A DNA stretch of 64,000 nucleotides from NCBI RefSeq assembly GCF_032477075.1, contig NZ_JAWDXO010000007.1, forward strand, positions 1 to 64,000. Direction: 5' to 3'. The position numbers and the translations under genes are program-made. The notes below the pieces were generated by a model. That model searched no databases. It was not told the origin of the DNA and saw only the letters and a program-made list of their open reading frames with translations. The DNA is from Fusobacterium sp. Lineage in GTDB: Bacteria > Fusobacteriota > Fusobacteriia > Fusobacteriales > Fusobacteriaceae. Shown here piece after piece: positions 59,764-64,000 of this stretch (position 1 is the first letter of the stretch; each line of letters begins with the position of its first letter).

Positions 59764-60741
59764 TTGAATTATTTTGACCATAGAGTTATAAAAACTGCAT
59801 TTGGAACGTTTTTATCCATATATCTAGCACAAATTATGGGAATAAGATATGGAGTAACAGCTGGTGTAGTCACAATAATAAGTATACAGACAACAAAAAA
59901 AGAATCAGTAAAAATAGCTGTAGAAAGATTTATTGCGTCTCTTATAGGACTTTTTATAGCAGCAATATTTTTTTATTTTTGGGGATACACACCTTTTGTA
60001 TTTGGGCTTTTCATTTTAATATTTATGCCAGTATGTTTAAGATTTAATTTATTTCAAGGTTTTTTAGTAACAGTGGTTCTTGCAACACATATTCTTACTG
60101 AAAAAAATCTGTCTTTAAAAATTTTATCAAATGAAATATTAATATTGGTTCTTGGAGCATTGATAGCCATAATTTTAAACTTATATATGCCTGATGTGAC
60201 TAAAAAAATAAAATATACTCAAAAAAATGTAGATAATTTTATGAAAAAAATTCTCAGTTATATGAGTGATGAATTGATAACTGGAGCTATATTTGTTGAT
60301 GAAGACAAAATATTTAAGGATTTGAGAAGAGAGTTAGATATAGGAAGGGATTTAGCATATAAAGATTATAACAATGCTTTATTTTATGGTTCAAGATATG
60401 AAATAGAAGTTTTTGAAATGAAGAGGGCTCAATATAAAATTTTAGTAAGAATGAGAAGACATTTTTATAATTTTTTCATAAGCAGTGAACATACATTTAT
60501 AGTTTCAGAATTTACAAGAAAAGTAGGAAGTTCAGTTGGGGTAGACAAACTTTATATAGAAGCATTGAAAGAATTAGATATTTTAAGAGAGAAATTTAAA
60601 AATATGCCTCTTCCAAAAAGTAGGGTAGAATTTGAAAGTAGAGCAGTACTATTACAGTTTTTTGGTGACATAGAAGAGTTTCTTGAAGTCAAAAAAGATT
60701 TTATGAAAAAATATACATTAGATGGAGAAAAGAAAATATAA
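59764..60741 (+). CDS. Aromatic acid exporter family protein (ArAE_1/DUF939-like)
   Basis: A 325-residue protein. Residues ~1-145 contain about five transmembrane segments (GIRYGVTAGVVTIISIQ; ERFIASLIGLFIAAIFF) of the ArAE_1 membrane domain. The C-terminal ~180 residues are soluble, helical and charged, as in ArAE_1_C. The family is related to FUSC/AaeB exporters, but these bacterial members have no proven substrate. The start is TTG at 59764, eight bases after AAAGGAGGG; no ATG is suitably placed. Confidence 0.8.
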   Translation: MNYFDHRVIKTAFGTFLSIYLAQIMGIRYGVTAGVVTIISIQTTKKESVKIAVERFIASLIGLFIAAIFFYFWGYTPFVFGLFILIFMPVCLRFNLFQGFLVTVVLATHILTEKNLSLKILSNEILILVLGALIAIILNLYMPDVTKKIKYTQKNVDNFMKKILSYMSDELITGAIFVDEDKIFKDLRRELDIGRDLAYKDYNNALFYGSRYEIEVFEMKRAQYKILVRMRRHFYNFFISSEHTFIVSEFTRKVGSSVGVDKLYIEALKELDILREKFKNMPLPKSRVEFESRAVLLQFFGDIEEFLEVKKDFMKKYTLDGEKKI

Positions 60742-60763
60742 GAGTGGTTTGTGAACCACTCTT
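60740..60763. terminator. Stem-loop terminator between convergent genes
   Basis: AAGAGTGGTT pairs with AACCACTCTT over a short loop; U-tracts are short on the plus strand and interrupted on the minus strand. Confidence 0.65.
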
Positions 60764-60770
60764 TGGTAAA

Positions 60771-62387
60771 TTATTCTAAACTTTGACTTGCAGCCATAAG
60801 GAAGGGAACTATTTGTTTTTTTCTCGAAACTACACCTTCCAACCATGTGAGATTATTTTCCAGTTGAACATTAAAAGCTCTTTCTATAAGTTCAGGAAAA
60901 TCTCCTGCTATCATAGCATATGAACCAGATTTTATTATATCTGTAATAATAAGAATAAACATTGAAAATCCAGAATTTTTATTTATTTCCTTCATAACTT
61001 TTTCTAGATCTGATTGTTTGTTTAAAAGTCCTGCTACATCAACAGTATTTATTTGAGCTATTCCCATATTTATTCCATTCATTGAAAATTCTTTTATATC
61101 GGTAGTTAATATTTCATATGGAGATCTATTAGCAAGAGAGGTTCCTGCTATAAGCATATTCATTCCATATTCTTCATAGTCAACTTCTTCACATATAAGA
61201 GCAAGTTCTTTAACTGTATCTATGTCTTTTTGAGTGCAAGTAGGAGATTTAAACATAAGGGTATCTGAAAGAATAGCACTCATCATAAGTCCAGCAGTTT
61301 CTTTAGAAGGAGTGATTCTTGCGTCTCTAAATAATTCATAGATTATAGTACAAGTACATCCTACTATTTCGGCATTTATTTTCACAGGCTCATCTGTAAT
61401 GAAATTTCCAAATTTATGGTGATCAATAACTTGTAGTATTTTTGCATCTTGCAATCCTTCTACAGAATGAGCTCTTTCATTATGGTCAACTAAAATAACT
61501 TGTTTTCTTGTAAAATTAATAAGGTTTTTAGTTCTGATAGTTCCATATACAGTACCATCTTTTTCAGTAACAGGGAAATTAGTTTGTGTTGCCTCTTTCA
61601 TTATATCTTTTATATCATGGAGAAAATCATCTTTTTTAAAGGAATAAAATTTTGTATTATTCATTATAGATGATAATGAAAGTGACTGACTTACAAGACT
61701 TATTGTTTTGAAAAGATTAGCATGAACTCTCATAATAGCGCAGTCAGAAGTTACTCTTGGACTAATAAAATCATCTTCGTCGCAGGCGACTATTATAACC
61801 TTTGCTCCAGCTTTGATAGATCTGTCAATTCCATCTGCCATAGATGTAGTGACAACTATATCTCCATAAGTAACATTTTCAAGTTCAGATACAGACTTTA
61901 AATTTCCTTTGATAACTCCACTTGGATAATTACCACTTACAATTATTCCGTCAAGAACATCCTTTAGATTTTCATATGTTGTTTTATATTTGCCAAAAAG
62001 ATCTGAATGTTCAAGGTTAAGATAGGTATTAGCAATATCAGAGATATGTATCATACCTTTAAGCTGCTTCCTATCATCTACTACTGGTAAACTTGAGAAG
62101 TTTTCCACAGTCATTATATCCAAAGCTGACCTTAAAGAATCATCTATTGATAAAGTCTTTTTTTCTACTCTGGTTAAATCAGAAATTTGTGCACTTACTG
62201 TTTTTAAAAGCTTAGGAACTTTTACACCAAAATATTTTAAGACATATTCTGTTTCTTTATTTATATCACCAAGTCTGTAAGGAATAGCATTTATTCCCAT
62301 CTCTTTTTTTAGTTCAGCTAAGGCAATTGAAGAACAGATAGAATCTGTATCTGGATGTCTATGTCCAAAAATTAAAATAGGCTCCAT
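60771..62387 (-). CDS. ppaC: CBS-DRTGG manganese-dependent inorganic pyrophosphatase (family II)
   Basis: Hydrolyses pyrophosphate, driving biosynthesis. The DHH domain begins FGHRHPDTDSICSSIAL (metal ligands). A regulatory insert of CBS (~70-120; FSSLPVVDDRKQLKGMIHIS), DRTGG (~125-245) and a second CBS (~250-305; TNFPVTEKDGTVYGTIRTK) follows. DHHKFGNF, CTCTIIYELFRDA and the DHHA2 domain with SRKKQ near the C terminus complete it. The CBS pair binds adenine nucleotides, and the DRTGG-containing type also binds diadenosine polyphosphates. At 538 residues it is full length. GGAGG precedes the start. Confidence 0.93.
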   Translation of the reverse strand: MEPILIFGHRHPDTDSICSSIALAELKKEMGINAIPYRLGDINKETEYVLKYFGVKVPKLLKTVSAQISDLTRVEKKTLSIDDSLRSALDIMTVENFSSLPVVDDRKQLKGMIHISDIANTYLNLEHSDLFGKYKTTYENLKDVLDGIIVSGNYPSGVIKGNLKSVSELENVTYGDIVVTTSMADGIDRSIKAGAKVIIVACDEDDFISPRVTSDCAIMRVHANLFKTISLVSQSLSLSSIMNNTKFYSFKKDDFLHDIKDIMKEATQTNFPVTEKDGTVYGTIRTKNLINFTRKQVILVDHNERAHSVEGLQDAKILQVIDHHKFGNFITDEPVKINAEIVGCTCTIIYELFRDARITPSKETAGLMMSAILSDTLMFKSPTCTQKDIDTVKELALICEEVDYEEYGMNMLIAGTSLANRSPYEILTTDIKEFSMNGINMGIAQINTVDVAGLLNKQSDLEKVMKEINKNSGFSMFILIITDIIKSGSYAMIAGDFPELIERAFNVQLENNLTWLEGVVSRKKQIVPFLMAASQSLE

Positions 62388-62582
62388 GTGAAAAAACCTC
62401 CTTATTTTTCTTAAATTGCTGTTTCAAATATATTAACATTTTTTTATTATATGAACAAATAATATTTTTAAAAAATCTTTGGAAAAATGATATAATGTCA
62501 ATATAAAAATATGATAATTAAATCAAAAATTGGAGTAGAAATAATGAAAGAAATGAAATTAAATTTTTTTGAGGAGAATGAC

Positions 62583-64000
62583 ATGAAAACAGATAAAGAG
62601 AGAATAGAGAAACTGAGAGCAGATCTCTTAAAATACAACCAATATTACTATACAAATAATGAGAGCCTTATTTCTGATATAGAATATGATACATTGATGA
62701 ATGAACTTAAAGATTTGGAAGAAAAATATCCAGAGTATAAAAGTGAAGCTTCACCTACAGTTATAGTGGGAGCTTCAAATCTTAGAGAGAACAAATTTCA
62801 GAAAGTAACTCATAAAAAGCCAATGTTAAGTCTTTCTAATACATATAATGAAGAGGAAATAGGAGATTTTATAGATAGAATTAAAAAGCTTCTCCCAGAA
62901 GAAGATAATATAAAATATGCTCTTGAATTAAAATTAGATGGTCTTTCCATAAGTATTCAATATGAAAAAGGAAAACTTGTGAGAGGAGTAACTAGAGGTG
63001 ATGGAGCAATAGGAGAAGATGTTACAGAAAATATCATGGAAATTGAAACTATTCCTCATATATTGAAAGAACCATTGGATATGGAGATAAGAGGAGAGAT
63101 AGTTCTTCCTATAAGTAAATTTGAAAGCTTGAATGAAAGAAGAATGGAAGCAGGAGAAGAAGTTTTTGCTAATCCTAGAAATGCTGCAAGTGGTACACTT
63201 AGGCAAATTGATGCCAGTATAATAAAGGAAAGAGGTTTGGATTCTTATTTTTATTTTATAGTGGATGCTAAAAATTATGGGATACAAACTCATAGTGAAA
63301 GTATAAAATACATGGAGTCTTTAGGGATAAAAACTACAGGAGTATGTGAAGTCTTAGACACAGCTCCTGCTTTGAAAAAAAGAATAGATTATTGGGAACA
63401 GGAAAAAGAAAAATTGGATTATGAAACAGATGGAATGGTAATAAAAGTGGATAATCTTGATTTCTGGGATGAACTTGGAAATACTACCAAAAGTCCAAGA
63501 TGGGCTATAGCCTATAAATTTCCTGCCAAGCAAGTAACAACTACTTTATTGGGAATAACATGGCAGGTAGGAAGAACTGGAAAAGTTACTCCAGTTGCTG
63601 AACTTGAAGAAGTTTTGTTATCTGGAAGCAAAGTAAAAAGAGCTAGTCTTCATAATTTTCATGAAATAGAAAGAAAAGATATAAGGATAGGGGATAAAGT
63701 ATTTATAGAAAAAGCTGCTGAAATAATCCCCCAGGTAGTAAAATCAATAAAAGAATTTAGAAATGGCAGTGAAGAATTGATAACTGAACCTGATAAATGT
63801 CCTGTATGCGGAAGTCCAGTTGCACGGGAAGAGGGACAAGTAGATATAAAATGTACTAATCCAAATTGCCCAGGAAAAATAAAAGGAAGAATAGAATATT
63901 TTGTATCAAGAGATGCTATGAATATAGGTGGATTTGGAAGTAAAATGGTAGAAAAAATGCTGGAGCTAGGATTTATAAAAAATGTTGGAGATATATATGA
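62583..64000 (+). CDS. ligA: NAD-dependent DNA ligase, 5' part (runs off the window)
   Basis: Seals nicks in DNA during replication and repair using NAD+. The visible 472 codons cover the Ia domain (YNQYYYTNNESLISDIEYD-like start), the adenylation domain with catalytic Lys117 in KLDGLSI and RGDGAIGEDVTENI, and the OB fold. They end with the Cys4 zinc finger (CPVCGSPVAREEG, CTNPNCPGK) and the start of the HhH region; the BRCT domain lies beyond the edge. The start at 62583 follows GAGGAG by 6 bases; an in-frame ATG at 62544 with GGAG 8 bases upstream would add 13 residues and cannot be excluded. Confidence 0.94.
   Translation, partial: MKTDKERIEKLRADLLKYNQYYYTNNESLISDIEYDTLMNELKDLEEKYPEYKSEASPTVIVGASNLRENKFQKVTHKKPMLSLSNTYNEEEIGDFIDRIKKLLPEEDNIKYALELKLDGLSISIQYEKGKLVRGVTRGDGAIGEDVTENIMEIETIPHILKEPLDMEIRGEIVLPISKFESLNERRMEAGEEVFANPRNAASGTLRQIDASIIKERGLDSYFYFIVDAKNYGIQTHSESIKYMESLGIKTTGVCEVLDTAPALKKRIDYWEQEKEKLDYETDGMVIKVDNLDFWDELGNTTKSPRWAIAYKFPAKQVTTTLLGITWQVGRTGKVTPVAELEEVLLSGSKVKRASLHNFHEIERKDIRIGDKVFIEKAAEIIPQVVKSIKEFRNGSEELITEPDKCPVCGSPVAREEGQVDIKCTNPNCPGKIKGRIEYFVSRDAMNIGGFGSKMVEKMLELGFIKNVGDIY

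Overview
The window is very AT-rich, with tightly packed genes, strong purine-rich ribosome-binding sites and many short stem-loop terminators. Gene content (BrnQ, OpuC-type transporter, YwqK-like MORN protein, adenine deaminase, flavodoxin, chaperone/usher-type outer membrane genes, MATE pumps) suggests a Gram-negative anaerobe of the Fusobacteriota, most likely Fusobacterium. The species cannot be settled from sequence alone. No rRNA, tRNA, insertion sequence or CRISPR array was recognised.

Layout. 1-8.6 kb: transporters (BrnQ, a CPA-type K+/H+ antiporter), small unknown membrane proteins, a DUF1846 protein, a P1-family peptidase, and a cation:proton antiporter gene preceded by a clear fluoride (crcB) riboswitch with its own terminator. 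8.7-13 kb: a HAD phosphatase, a MATE pump gene broken by one in-frame TGA with a divergent MerR regulator and a 19-bp-spacer MerR-type promoter, a free-standing Hint (intein-like) domain protein, and flavodoxin. 13.2-15.4 kb: a polytopic membrane protein without a kinase domain, coupled to a LytTR DNA-binding regulator. 15.6-20.3 kb: a PLP C-S lyase-like enzyme, an MFS transporter and an OpuC/EgtU-type ABC transporter with fused permease and binding protein. 20.4-25.7 kb: a MATE pump, a VOC protein, two GNAT acetyltransferases, an exported FMN-binding protein and a 3-methyladenine glycosylase.

The most striking region is 25.8-40.6 kb on the minus strand. It holds an alternate chaperone-usher fimbria locus: three pilin-like/DUF4402-type subunits, three PapD-like chaperones, a divergent usher and a candidate tip protein. 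It also contains a MORN-repeat protein, an orphan peptide-binding-like protein, a PAS-GGDEF diguanylate cyclase, and an HD-GYP phosphodiesterase with two periplasmic SBP domains. Each of the three transcription units starts with a sigma-70-type promoter (17-bp spacer), then a c-di-GMP-I (GEMM-I) riboswitch aptamer, then an intrinsic terminator, then a pilin gene. The locus therefore appears to make, break and read c-di-GMP itself, with the phosphodiesterase inside a riboswitch-controlled operon.

40.7-45 kb: purine salvage (permease plus adenine deaminase) and an orphan CARF-domain protein of the CRISPR ancillary type. 45.2-52.8 kb: a housekeeping operon (coaE, peptidase U32, pgpA, cinA, XRE-cupin regulator, FakA-FakB fusion). 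53-59.2 kb: two tandem NhaD/ArsB-like permeases flanking a PTS EIIA-CBS fusion, then birA, a K+ channel and mnmA, overlapping one another. 59.2-64 kb: a membrane-anchored orphan PTS EIIB, an aromatic-acid-exporter-like protein, a CBS-type manganese pyrophosphatase, and the start of ligA, which runs off the end.
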